Assembly: GCF_900114535.1 (NCBI RefSeq)
Contig: NZ_FOTK01000021.1
Coordinates: forward strand, 1-64,000
From: Methylobacterium pseudosasicola
Lineage (GTDB): Bacteria; Pseudomonadota; Alphaproteobacteria; Rhizobiales; Beijerinckiaceae
Direction of reading: 5' to 3'
DNA length: 64,000 bases
Both the position numbers and the translations under genes were made by a program. Below, piece by piece: positions 26,416 to 33,772 of the stretch; the stretch's first letter is position 1, and each line of letters starts with the position of its first letter. The notes beneath the pieces were generated by a model that saw only the letters and a program-made list of their open reading frames with translations, did no database searches and had not been told where the DNA came from.

Positions 26416-27062
26416 TGTCCGATCCGGCCTTCTCCGCGTTCCCGGCGAACTTCGCCGCCCGGGCCCGCGCGCTCGGCAGCTCGACCCTCTACGAGGCGTC
26501 AGGCCTGCCCTGCTCCGTCGACCCCCTCGTCCGGCCCGTATGGCCCGGGGCCAGCATTGCCGCGCCAGCCTACCCGTTGACCTGCTCTCCTGGCGACAAC
26601 CTCGCGATCCACATCGGCCTGGAACGGGCCCCGCGGGGCAGCGTACTCGTCGTGTCCACCGGCGACTTCGTCGCCGGGTACTGGGGCGAGGTGCTCACCG
26701 TGGCGGCCGAGGTCGCCGGAATCGTCGGCCTCGTCATCGACGGCGGCGCTCGCGACATCGCCGCGCTCGCCGCACGCCGCTTCCCGGTCTTCGCCCGAGG
26801 CATCTCGGTGCGTGGCACGATCAAGGCAAGCGCGCCCTCGATCGGCAAGCCGCAGCTCATCACCGGCGTGGCGGTAGCTCCCGGCGACCTCGTGGTCGCG
26901 GACGACGATGGCGTCATCATCCTACCGACCACGGAGGCGGAGCGGGTGCTTACGGCCGGCGAGGCCCGGGCGGCAAAGGAGGCGGCGATGATGGAACGGC
27001 TTGCGCAGGGGGCGTCGACCCTGGACCTCATGGGCCTGTCCGATTGGCGGACGAGCGCCTAG
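26415..27062 (+). CDS. RraA-family protein, copy 3
   Basis: A 215-residue paralogue, most divergent of the three. It keeps AGYWGEVLTVAAEVAGIVGL, VIDGGARDIAALAARRFPVF and DLVVADDDGVIILPTTEAE, with Glu instead of Asp in the WGD/WGE motif. The ATG at 26415 overlaps copy 2's TGA; a TTG one codon earlier is possible. A gap of 64 bases separates it from the RidA gene. Confidence 0.83.
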   Translation: MSDPAFSAFPANFAARARALGSSTLYEASGLPCSVDPLVRPVWPGASIAAPAYPLTCSPGDNLAIHIGLERAPRGSVLVVSTGDFVAGYWGEVLTVAAEVAGIVGLVIDGGARDIAALAARRFPVFARGISVRGTIKASAPSIGKPQLITGVAVAPGDLVVADDDGVIILPTTEAERVLTAGEARAAKEAAMMERLAQGASTLDLMGLSDWRTSA

Positions 27063-27126
27063 CCAGCACCGGTCCGCGGGCACAGCATTTTAGACCGAGC
27101 CACCGCCGATCTGTCGAGAGGGACCC

Positions 27127-27588
27127 ATGACCAGTGTCGTCGAACGCTTGGAAGCCGCCGGGTTGAGGTTGCCGCAGCCCAATCCCCCCAACGGCGTGTA
27201 CGTCCCCTTCACCCGGGCGGGATCCCTCGTGTTCCTAGCCGGGGCCACCCCAATGCGAGACGGCGAGTTGCTGTTTCCGGGCACGGTGGGCGCCAGCCTG
27301 TCGCTGGAGGACGGGAAACAGGCGGCGGCTGTCTGCGCCCTCAACCTGCTCGCCAACCTCGGCTTGGCCTGCGACAGCGATTTCGGGCGGGTCCGGGCGG
27401 TCAAGGTCAACGGCTACGTCAGGTGCAGCCCGGACTTCACGCAGCAGCCACGCGTCATCGACGGTGCGTCGGAAATCTTCCGCTTAGCGCTTGGCGAGCG
27501 CGGAGATCACGCCCGTGCGGCCGTAGGAGTCCTATGCCTGCCGCGGGGGGCCTGCGTCGAGGTCGAGGCGATTTTCGAAATGATCTGA
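27127..27588 (+). CDS. RidA/YjgF-family protein
   Basis: A 153-residue RidA-family protein. Family members hydrolyse reactive enamine/imine intermediates released by PLP dehydratases. Seen motifs are LVFLAGATPMRDGEL (strand and turn), ALNLLANLGLACDSDFGRVR, and the Arg of VRCSPDF in the position of the family's carboxylate-binding Arg; the C-terminus (RAAVGVLCLPRGACVEVEAI) fits the last strand. It lies 35 bases before a PLP dehydratase gene, the functional partner expected for RidA. Confidence 0.8.
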   Translation: MTSVVERLEAAGLRLPQPNPPNGVYVPFTRAGSLVFLAGATPMRDGELLFPGTVGASLSLEDGKQAAAVCALNLLANLGLACDSDFGRVRAVKVNGYVRCSPDFTQQPRVIDGASEIFRLALGERGDHARAAVGVLCLPRGACVEVEAIFEMI

Positions 27589-27623
27589 AGCCGGGCGCAT
27601 GTCGGAGAAGGGGTGAGGGTATC

Positions 27624-28640
27624 ATGGCGACTGAGTTCGGATTGGCTGAGATCGAGGCCGCGTCTCGAAGAATCGCGGGACGCGTCATCCGCACGCCGGT
27701 GCTCAGCTCGCCCATGCTGGACGAGCTGGCCAAATGTCGCGTCTTCGTGAAAGCCGAGTCGTTGCAGAGAACGGGCTCGTTCAAGTTTCGGGGTGCCTTG
27801 AACAAGATCCTCGCCATGGACCCCGAGGTACGCCGTCGGGGCATCATCACTTATTCCGCGGGAAACCATGGCCATGCGGTCGCGGCGGCTGCGCGCGAGG
27901 TCGGCTGCCCGGCGGTCATTGTATTGCCAGTCACCGCACCGACGATAAAAGTCGACAACTGTCGGTGGTGGGGCGCCGAAACGGTCTTTTACGACCCCAC
28001 TTCCCAGGACCGCGAGGAGGTCGCCCGCGCGATCGCCGAGCCGCGTGGCCTCGAACTTGTCCCGCCCTTCGATGACTTCGAGGTGATGGCCGGGCAAGGG
28101 ACGGCCGGGCTGGAATTTGCCGAGGAGCTGGTCCGGCTCGACGCATGTCCGGACGCGTTACTGGTTTGCTGCAGCGGAGGCGGACTCGCATCCGGTGCGG
28201 CCACCGCAATGAAAGCCCGCTTCCCCGATCTCGCCTGCCACGTCGTCGAACCAGCCGGGCTCGACAAGATGGCCAGATCCCTCGCCTGCGGCTTTCCTCA
28301 ACCGAAGCCGAGTTCGCCCACGACAATCATGGACGGGATCGCGGGGCCGATCGCAGGTGCTCGCCCGCTCGCCGTTCTGCGCGGGCTAGGTGCGACGGGA
28401 CTGACGGTCACGGATGCGGAAGCCCAAGAAGCCATGGCGGTGGCTTTCCGCTTCCTAAAGCTTGTCCTCGAACCAGGCGGGGCCGCAGCCTTGGCGGCCG
28501 CCATCACCAAGGGTTCGAGTTTAGCGGGCAAGACGGTGGCGGTGATTGGTACGGGGGGCAACGTCGACGAGGACGTCTTCGCGGACGCGGTGGCCGGAGA
28601 TGCTCGATCCAGCGCTCGCAGCTCCGGCGACGGATCATAG
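27624..28640 (+). CDS. PLP-dependent threonine/serine dehydratase-family enzyme
   Basis: A 338-residue fold-type II PLP enzyme. PLP lysine in SFKFRGA, phosphate/substrate loop SAGNHGHAVAAAA, and the cofactor-phosphate glycine loop CSGGGLASGAATAMKA are all present, with the C-terminal VIGTGGNVDEDVF. It lacks a C-terminal ACT regulatory domain, so it matches the catabolic type. Family relatives include threonine dehydratase, serine racemase and threo-3-hydroxyaspartate dehydratase. Paired with RidA and RraA enzymes, a hydroxyamino acid giving a 2-oxoacid is the simplest reading. The ATG at 27624 follows GGGTGAGGGT. Confidence 0.85.
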   Translation: MATEFGLAEIEAASRRIAGRVIRTPVLSSPMLDELAKCRVFVKAESLQRTGSFKFRGALNKILAMDPEVRRRGIITYSAGNHGHAVAAAAREVGCPAVIVLPVTAPTIKVDNCRWWGAETVFYDPTSQDREEVARAIAEPRGLELVPPFDDFEVMAGQGTAGLEFAEELVRLDACPDALLVCCSGGGLASGAATAMKARFPDLACHVVEPAGLDKMARSLACGFPQPKPSSPTTIMDGIAGPIAGARPLAVLRGLGATGLTVTDAEAQEAMAVAFRFLKLVLEPGGAAALAAAITKGSSLAGKTVAVIGTGGNVDEDVFADAVAGDARSSARSSGDGS

Positions 28641-28796
28641 CTCGTCCTGTCCGGACAGTCTGGGGTCGGCAGGCCCCCCGCCTTGAGCCTCCTCCGAACA
28701 TAAGCGGCCTCGGTAATCCGCCGAGCCGGAGCCCGTTTGGAGATTGCAGGCGTCCCGGCTAGCCTGATGGCTCGACGCGCGGAGTGGTGCCCGCGC
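28641..28796. other. Boundary between catabolic genes and the integrative element
   Basis: No gene. I searched it for a tRNA-like half-site matching the att sequence at 41981-41999 and found none. Confidence 0.4.
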
Positions 28797-30890
28797 ATGT
28801 CTCAAGCCGCGCACAGGACCATGCAAGCCCGCAAGCCCGTCGTCCCCGCATTCCTGACCGCCATCCGGCCCGGCAGCCAGCCGCGTACCGCTGAGGTCGC
28901 GCGCGACTACCCCAGCCAGCATGAGTGCGAGCGCGAGATGATGCGGCACGTGCGGCTCATCCACCCGCATGGCTCCGACGGGGCCTATGTCCTGGCCTCG
29001 AAGCGCGGACCCTACAAGGAACGGTCGTACCGGGCGAGAGATCGGCTCGTTCAGGCCTCGGTCCGGTACGAGGACTTCGTCTCGATGAACCGGTTCCAGC
29101 GCCGCCGCCTCGGCTCGGCGCTGGCCAGCGTCGGGCACCTGTGGCTGGAGTTCGACCCCTACGGCGAGGACGCCCAGGGAAACGCCCTGCCATACCGCGG
29201 AATGAACCCCGCGGCGCTGATGGCAATCATCCTCGCGGCGATCCTTGAGGCAGGCCTGCCCGCACCTTCGTACTGGACCGACTCCGGGCGGGGCTTGCAC
29301 GCGGTGTGGCTGTGCGAGGCCCTGCCCGGCAAGGCGGCCACGAAGGTCCAGCGCATCATGGACGAGCTGTACGGCCCGACCCTGAATCCCGACGGATCGG
29401 TCCCGGCGCGGAGCCTCGAAGACCCGGACCGCGACGCCCAGGAATCCCGGCTCGCCCCGATGTGGCGCGTGTTCCGGGATGCCGGCCTCGACAGGCAGAC
29501 CCGGGATCCCTCTCGCGTCCTGAGGATGTGGGGAACCTGGAACAGCAAGGCCAGCCGCCTGTGCCGCAGGCTGTGGCCCGCCTTCATCGAGGACATCCAG
29601 AGCCACCGGGTCGACTTGATCGCCGATGCGGTCCTGCCCCTGACGAACGTGGCCTACCGGCAGCGGTTGGCCGAGAAGGCCGAAAGGGCTCCGACCGAGG
29701 CCCCCAGGCAGCCGAAGCCCAAGCGCACCCGCAGCGCCAATCCCCACGCTGGCAAGATGGCCGCCTGGGACCGGAAGCTCGCCGACCTGCTCAGGCTGCG
29801 CGAGCACCGCGGCCGCATCGCCGTAGGGCAGAGGCATTTGTGGGTGTTCCTCACGGCCAACTGCTACGCCCAGACCAAGGGCGGCGACCCGTCGACGTGG
29901 GCCGAGCTGCTGGCCCCGCTCGCCGGCTTGAGCGTCGCCGAGGCCCTCGACTGCCTCGGCAGTCTCGGCCGGCGCCAGAAGCGCCGCGAGGCCGGCGAGA
30001 CCGTCGAGCACGGGAAGCTGACGTGGAACCCCCTGTTCCACTACAGCGGCGCGAAGATCGCGGACGCTCTCGGGGTCACGGTCGAGGAGGCGGACGGCGC
30101 CGGTCTCGGCATCGTCCGTCCCGGCAAGGGCCACGCGATCCCGGCGATCCAGCGCAAGGCCGAGAAGCGGGTCCGCGACGGCGCCGTCCCGCACGCGGCC
30201 CGGGCCGACGCCAAGCTCCTTGCCGGCCGTCAGGGCCTCACGCTGCAGGCCGAGGGCAAGTCCAAGGCGGAGGCTGTCGCGGCTGTCATGAACCTGTCCG
30301 GCCGCGGCAGGACGTGGGCGATCGAGGCGATGAAGCTCGCGGCCGCGACACCGGCCGAGGCAACGGTCGAGACGGTCGCCGCCGCCCCCGAGCCCCGGAC
30401 CGCTCCGGCCCGGAAGTCCGGGATTCGACAGGTTCGGTTTTCGGGACGCTATATCGGGGGCTCCGCCCCACCTGCCCCAGAAACCCTCGCAGCTGTCGCG
30501 GCCGACCCCACTACCGCCCCTGCCGACGAGCCGGTTCTGGTCCGGCGGTACACCCCCTTCTTCGCCGAGTACCGGTCGAGCACGGCGCATTGGACTATCC
30601 TCAAGGTCGGCACAGGCTGCATGGCCTACGAGGTCCGCGAGGACATGCCCCTCGACGCCCCGGACCTCGTGCCCGAGGGCGGCTACCGCACGCCGCTGAC
30701 GTCCGGCCTGAATGCCGCCACGGACGCCCGTTTCGCCGCCGTACAAGCCGATCTCCACCGCGAGGCTACCCGAGACCGTCGCCGGGGATCCCGGGTCTCC
30801 GCGGCCCATTCCTTTGCCCGCCGGGTTGCCGTCGCCCCTCTGGATGTGAAGGCCGCCGCCGAGGCCTACCGTCTGGCATCTGGCCGGTGA
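28797..30890 (+). CDS. RepB-like archaeo-eukaryotic primase (AEP-superfamily) of the element
   Basis: A 697-residue replication protein. Three AEP/RepB-type motifs occur in order: an acidic strand WLEFDPYGED near residue 118, the substrate motif YWTDSGRGLHAVWL near 160 (SGxGxH type), and RVLRMWGTWNSKAS near 243 (RxxGTxNxK type). A downstream region (RIAVGQRHLWVFLTANCYAQ) looks like a PriCT-type or winged-helix domain, and the last third is low-complexity with an Ala/Pro linker. There is no Walker A motif, so no fused helicase. It would prime replication of the element. Start at 28797 is uncertain; ATG 28824 is an alternative. Confidence 0.75.
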   Translation: MSQAAHRTMQARKPVVPAFLTAIRPGSQPRTAEVARDYPSQHECEREMMRHVRLIHPHGSDGAYVLASKRGPYKERSYRARDRLVQASVRYEDFVSMNRFQRRRLGSALASVGHLWLEFDPYGEDAQGNALPYRGMNPAALMAIILAAILEAGLPAPSYWTDSGRGLHAVWLCEALPGKAATKVQRIMDELYGPTLNPDGSVPARSLEDPDRDAQESRLAPMWRVFRDAGLDRQTRDPSRVLRMWGTWNSKASRLCRRLWPAFIEDIQSHRVDLIADAVLPLTNVAYRQRLAEKAERAPTEAPRQPKPKRTRSANPHAGKMAAWDRKLADLLRLREHRGRIAVGQRHLWVFLTANCYAQTKGGDPSTWAELLAPLAGLSVAEALDCLGSLGRRQKRREAGETVEHGKLTWNPLFHYSGAKIADALGVTVEEADGAGLGIVRPGKGHAIPAIQRKAEKRVRDGAVPHAARADAKLLAGRQGLTLQAEGKSKAEAVAAVMNLSGRGRTWAIEAMKLAAATPAEATVETVAAAPEPRTAPARKSGIRQVRFSGRYIGGSAPPAPETLAAVAADPTTAPADEPVLVRRYTPFFAEYRSSTAHWTILKVGTGCMAYEVREDMPLDAPDLVPEGGYRTPLTSGLNAATDARFAAVQADLHREATRDRRRGSRVSAAHSFARRVAVAPLDVKAAAEAYRLASGR

Positions 30891-30908
30891 ACCCAACCCT
30901 CTCAGCCC

Positions 30909-31012
30909 TTGTGGCGGGCATGGTGGCCCGCTATAATCTCGGCACTGGCCAGCGCGGCTGGGACGTGCACCACACGTAGAGAGGCCCCTGCGGACTACCG
31001 CGGGGGCTTCCG
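30909..31012 (+). ncRNA. Candidate small RNA with its own promoter and terminator
   Basis: A sigma70-like promoter, TTGTGG (30909-30914), 17-base spacer, TATAAT (30932-30937), is followed after about 7 bases by a short transcribed region. This contains a perfect 5-base hairpin (ACGTG-CACCA-CACGT, about 30963-30977) and ends in a terminator hairpin at 30984-31007 followed by TTCCGTGTTT. The RNA would be about 65-70 nt. A 19-codon frame (ATG 30920 to TAG 30979) overlaps, so a leader peptide is possible. It sits between the primase gene and a basic small-protein gene. Confidence 0.5.
30984..31007 (+). terminator. Rho-independent terminator
   Basis: Stem GCCCCTGCGG / CCGCGGGGGC with loop ACTA (one G-T pair), followed by TTCCGTGTTT. 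It ends the primase transcript and the candidate small RNA. Confidence 0.7.
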
Positions 31013-31100
31013 TGTTTCTGGGCTTCGCCGTCCCGTCCTTTGATCCTTGCATCCCAGCATCCGATGCTGCGAGCGTTGCAACTCAGTTGGATCCACTCCC

Positions 31101-31478
31101 ATGGCCAAGCCCCGCCGGAAGAAGGTCTGCTCGGCCGAGTCCCAGGCCCGCTACGCCGTCCGCCTGGAGCGCGGCCGCGCCAGAAACAAGCGGTGGCGTG
31201 ACGCCCGCGCCGGTCGCCTGTCGACATTGGAGGCCGAGGCCGACGTCGCCGCGGTGGACGCCGCCGTGGTCCGCGCCCTGGTCCGGCTGCATGTGGAGGC
31301 CCGCGAGGCGACCGGCCGCCGGGATCCCGCCCTGCCCCTCGTCGAGGTCATCCGCCTCGCCCGCGAGCGGCTGCAGGCCGGGGGTATGGAGCCCGCCGTG
31401 GCCCGCGAGGCCGTCCGCGAGCGCCTCCGCCTCGGCGCCCCTCCGGATCCCGCCGCGTCCGTCGCCGAGGCCGCCTGA
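31101..31478 (+). CDS. Basic helical small protein of the element
   Basis: A 125-residue protein starting MAKPRRKKVCSAESQARYAV, strongly basic at its N-terminus and helical thereafter (LEAEADVAAVDAAVVRALVR; VEVIRLARERLQAGGMEPAV). The basic start and Arg-rich helices suggest nucleic-acid binding, but no known domain is recognisable. It follows the primase gene and candidate small RNA. ATG at 31101 is preferred to 31047 because the extra 18 residues look random. Confidence 0.6.
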   Translation: MAKPRRKKVCSAESQARYAVRLERGRARNKRWRDARAGRLSTLEAEADVAAVDAAVVRALVRLHVEAREATGRRDPALPLVEVIRLARERLQAGGMEPAVAREAVRERLRLGAPPDPAASVAEAA

Positions 31479-31542
31479 GCCGTTCGCCTGTAGTTCCTGG
31501 GAGAGCATAGGGGCGGCCCGGAAACATCCCCGCATTCTGGGC

Positions 31543-31552
31543 CATGTACATG
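31543..31552. promoter_or_regulatory. Operator-like palindrome CATGTACATG, site 1
   Basis: Perfect 10-base palindrome CATGTACATG, first of three related sites upstream of the HTH gene at 31766. Confidence 0.55.
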
Positions 31553-31563
31553 TCGGGCTTGCA

Positions 31564-31577
31564 CACATGTACATGTG
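31564..31577. promoter_or_regulatory. Operator-like palindrome CACATGTACATGTG, site 2
   Basis: Perfect 14-base palindrome, centre-to-centre 23 bases from site 1, about two helical turns, so two dimers could bind side by side. Confidence 0.6.
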
Positions 31578-31669
31578 GCATCCGGGCAACGTGGAGCGCT
31601 GTTCCGACACGCCTGTAGACATCCGATACGGACCGCTACGAGGAGCCGTCGCGTCAACTCTGAAATCGG

Positions 31670-31679
31670 CATGTACATT
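31670..31679. promoter_or_regulatory. Operator-like site CATGTACATT, site 3
   Basis: Nine of ten bases match site 1 (CATGTACATT). It lies 87 bases before the HTH gene start, close to where its promoter should be (GTAATA at 31685-31690 is a possible -10). Confidence 0.45.
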
Positions 31680-31765
31680 GCGCTGTAATACGCGTGAAAG
31701 CTTGCTAGCTTCTTGGCTACCCGCGAGCGTTCAGGATTCGCGGCAACCGGGATCCCGGCAGGGCC

Positions 31766-31966
31766 ATGGACTACTCCGCCGTACACGCGATCTTCCTCCG
31801 CCACGTCGCCGCGGCAGGGTCCCACCGTGCCTTCGCGCGCATGGCGGGCGTGAGCGCCATCCACGTCGGCGACGTCGTCCACGGCCGCCGCAAGGCAGGG
31901 CCCGCGATCCTGGCCGCCATCGGGATCGAGCGGCGCGTAGAGTTCGTCCAGGTGCGGCGTGCCTAG
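31766..31966 (+). CDS. Small HTH regulator (Cro/YdaS-like)
   Basis: A 66-residue protein, nearly all helix-turn-helix: HRAFARMAGVSAIHVGDVVH followed by GRRKAGPAILAAIGIERRVE. The pattern (AxxxGVSxxxVxxxxxGxRxxGPxILxALG) recurs in proteins at 36009 and 36435. It lies downstream of three CATGTACATG-type palindromes and is a candidate for their repressor. There is a weak ribosome site. The next gene may overlap its stop by eight bases. Confidence 0.7.
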   Translation: MDYSAVHAIFLRHVAAAGSHRAFARMAGVSAIHVGDVVHGRRKAGPAILAAIGIERRVEFVQVRRA

Positions 31967-32213
31967 CCTCCCGCTCCCGCGCGACGAGTACATGGACAGG
32001 CTCACGACGGCCGAGCTCGTCGCGCGCCTGGATGCCTGGGAAGCTGACCGCGACACCGTCCGGTACGCGTCGTCGCCCTCGTGGGCCCGCGCCGTCGAGG
32101 ACCGCATCGCCGCGATCGAGGAGCGTCTCGCCGTCCGGCACGAGTCCCTCGGCGCCGTCGCCGCCCCCGAGCCTGAGCCTGAGCCTGAGCCTGCCGGGGC
32201 GCTGACATGGTGA
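31959..32213 (+). CDS. Small acidic protein with (EP) repeat tail
   Basis: An 84-residue protein: helical core MDRLTTAELVARLDAWEADR and WARAVEDRIAAIEERLAV, then an EPEPEPEP tail encoded by four tandem GAGCCT units. GTG at 31959 overlaps the preceding stop; ATG at 31992 is an equally possible start. Function unknown; coiled-coil dimerisation is likely. Confidence 0.5.
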   Translation: MPSLPLPRDEYMDRLTTAELVARLDAWEADRDTVRYASSPSWARAVEDRIAAIEERLAVRHESLGAVAAPEPEPEPEPAGALTW

Positions 32214-32329
32214 TCCCGCCCGGCCTAGCCCTCCTGCTCATTGTCACCGTCCCGTGGGGCATGTTGCTCACGGCAGCGGTGGGCATCGCCCTGCTGGCCA
32301 CGCACCGCCCGCAGCGAGGCCGTCCATGA
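32207..32329 (+). CDS. Tiny membrane protein
   Basis: 40 residues with one clear membrane helix (GLALLLIVTVPWGMLLTAAV) and a basic C-terminus (HRPQRGRP). Its ATG lies inside the preceding stop region and its own stop overlaps the next ATG, so the genes from 31959 to 32578 form a packed string. Function unknown. Confidence 0.55.
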   Translation: MVIPPGLALLLIVTVPWGMLLTAAVGIALLATHRPQRGRP

Positions 32330-32424
32330 CCGTGACCGAGATCATCGCCCTCTGGACAGTCGCGTCCCTGCCGATCGGCGTCGCGGTCGGCAAGGGCATC
32401 GCCTGGAGCAAGCGCCATGGCTGA
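32326..32424 (+). CDS. Tiny membrane protein
   Basis: 32 residues, mostly one hydrophobic helix (IIALWTVASLPIGVAVGKGI) with a basic tail (WSKRHG). ATGA overlap with the previous gene and overlap with the next; probably translationally coupled. Confidence 0.5.
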   Translation: MTVTEIIALWTVASLPIGVAVGKGIAWSKRHG

Positions 32425-32578
32425 GCTCGCCCAAGACCTTGTCATCTGGGGCGCGGCCTTCGTGCTCGTTCTAGCCGTCGTTCTGGTCGGCGCGCTGGCT
32501 GCCGCCGAGCGTCCCCGGCCACGCCGGGACGGCATCACCGACATCCTCCGGGAAACCTGCAAGAGAAGGAAGCACTGA
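32417..32578 (+). CDS. Small membrane protein with basic tail
   Basis: 53 residues: short N-terminus, one membrane helix (DLVIWGAAFVLVLAVVLVGA), then a basic cytoplasmic tail ending CKRRKH. Size and layout resemble small phage membrane or coat-type proteins, but no family match can be claimed. Overlaps the previous stop by eight bases. Confidence 0.5.
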   Translation: MAELAQDLVIWGAAFVLVLAVVLVGALAAAERPRPRRDGITDILRETCKRRKH

Positions 32579-32579
32579 C

Positions 32580-32789
32580 ATGACCACCCGCACCGCCCAC
32601 GAGATCTTCGTCGAATCCGGACTGCGCGCCGAGCTGCGCGTCTGGGAGGAGACCGTCCGCAACATCCGATCCAAGCCGCCGGAGGGCGTCCGCCCCGAGC
32701 TGCTCGCCCTCGACCTCGCCAGCTTCGTCAAGCGCCGGGACGAGCTGCGCGACAAGCTCGGCATCCCGAAGGCGGACCGGAAGGACTAG
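32580..32789 (+). CDS. Small helical protein (PPEG-motif family), copy 1
   Basis: A 69-residue soluble protein: LRAELRVWEETVRNIRSKPP, EGVRPELLALDLASFVKRRD, ELRDKLGIP. It shares a helix-PPEG-P-helix layout with the gene at 32830, so the two are paralogues. Ribosome site GAAGGAAG before ATG. Function unknown. Confidence 0.55.
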   Translation: MTTRTAHEIFVESGLRAELRVWEETVRNIRSKPPEGVRPELLALDLASFVKRRDELRDKLGIPKADRKD

Positions 32790-32829
32790 GGGCCTCAATC
32801 GGAGCCCCTCCATTACCGAGGAGCGATCC

Positions 32830-33066
32830 ATGAGACGGGCACAGGAGCGCCTCGCCGCCCGGCAGGCTGCCACGGCGAGGCAGGAACTCGACGAGTTCGA
32901 GCGGGACCTCGCCGCGTGGCAGACGAACCCGCCCGAGGGGATCCTGCCGTGGGCGCACCTTGCCTACCGGCATGGCCTGCTCGCCGCGCGAGACGACCTG
33001 CGCCGCGAGCTCGGGCTGGCCCCGGCGGGCGGGGCTGCCACTCCGCGGGTCGGCATAGGGGAGTGA
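32830..33066 (+). CDS. Small helical protein (PPEG-motif family), copy 2
   Basis: A 78-residue paralogue of the 32580 protein: ELDEFERDLAAWQTNPPEGI, LPWAHLAYRHGLLAARDDLR, RELGLAP. Shared pattern: helix, (P)PEG[IV]xP, helix with R-DELR/DDLR. Ribosome site GAGGAGCG. Function unknown. Confidence 0.55.
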   Translation: MRRAQERLAARQAATARQELDEFERDLAAWQTNPPEGILPWAHLAYRHGLLAARDDLRRELGLAPAGGAATPRVGIGE

Positions 33067-33071
33067 GGGAC

Positions 33072-33449
33072 ATGGCAGGCCGAGACCGGATCGAGGTCGC
33101 GCATGTCGAGCTGGAAAACCGTTTCCAATACGCGGCGCCGGACACGGCGGCCGGAGGCAGGATCGCTTCCAGGCGTCTCGGCACGCCCATGTCGATCCCG
33201 CCCGCCTGGTCCGGGTCGGAGGGCACCATCAAACCGGGGAACACGTCCAAGTCGAACGTCACGCTCGCACTGCGCGTGAACGGCGCGACGGTCGCCACGC
33301 TCTCGATCCCGCCCGGGCAGGACCACGCCGTCTTGTCCGGGGCGGGGGCGATCGTGCTCAAGCCCGGCGACCTCCTCGACCTCGTCAACACCGGTGCCGC
33401 GCTCAAGGCGACGATGATCGCGCTCGGGATCGCCGGCACCCACGTGTAG
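33072..33449 (+). CDS. Beta-rich small protein, possibly phage structural
   Basis: A 125-residue protein, strand-rich and with many Gly/Thr/Ser: TSKSNVTLALRVNGATVATL, then SIPPGQDHAVLSGAGAIVLK and PGDLLDLVNTGAALKATMIA. This resembles beta-sandwich decoration/fibre-type phage proteins in composition, but there is no neighbouring head or tail gene to support that role. Five bases after the previous gene's stop. Function unproven. Confidence 0.5.
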   Translation: MAGRDRIEVAHVELENRFQYAAPDTAAGGRIASRRLGTPMSIPPAWSGSEGTIKPGNTSKSNVTLALRVNGATVATLSIPPGQDHAVLSGAGAIVLKPGDLLDLVNTGAALKATMIALGIAGTHV

Positions 33450-33549
33450 TTCAGGGCGGAGGGGTCCATTTTACGTAGGAATTCTATCAACCCCATTTAC
33501 TCTACCGTTACTGGTTCACTCTGCAACGATAAAGTCGAGCGCCTGGAAC

Positions 33550-33585
33550 TGCGTTGCAACGCAAGTAGAAGTGCGTTGCAACGCA
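33550..33585. repeat. Two copies of palindrome TGCGTTGCAACGCA
   Basis: Perfect 14-base palindromes at 33550-33563 and 33572-33585, centre-to-centre 22 bases (two helical turns). A half-site TGCAACG occurs at 33522-33528. Likely protein-binding sites. Confidence 0.6.
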
Positions 33586-33587
33586 GG

Positions 33588-33596
33588 TTTTCCACA
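33588..33596 (+). promoter_or_regulatory. DnaA-box-like TTTTCCACA
   Basis: Matches the relaxed DnaA consensus TT(A/T)TNCACA; two bases after the second palindrome. Confidence 0.4.
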
Positions 33597-33681
33597 GCCG
33601 AGTAACGGCATCTCGCAAATCTCCGGCCGGGCTTTCCTGATTCAATACGGGACACCCGCCGGGCCACGTCTTGGACCCACG

Positions 33682-33702
33682 ATGTACCGGCTCATGTACC
33701 GG
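33682..33702 (+). repeat. Direct repeat ATGTACCGG x2
   Basis: ATGTACCGG at 33682-33690 and 33694-33702, start-to-start 12 bases. Confidence 0.45.
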
Positions 33703-33772
33703 ACTTTCCGAAAACAGGCCGATTTCGCGAGTCCCGAGAGTCGCTTATCGGAATGAATACAAAATTACAGAT

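Noticed and set aside
28635..31052. 805-codon minus-strand frame opposite the primase
   Set aside because: A GC-skew shadow; the plus frame carries the AEP motifs in order.
33072..33449. Calling the beta-rich protein a phage head or tail protein
   Set aside because: Composition alone is weak evidence and no other structural gene is nearby; left as hypothetical.
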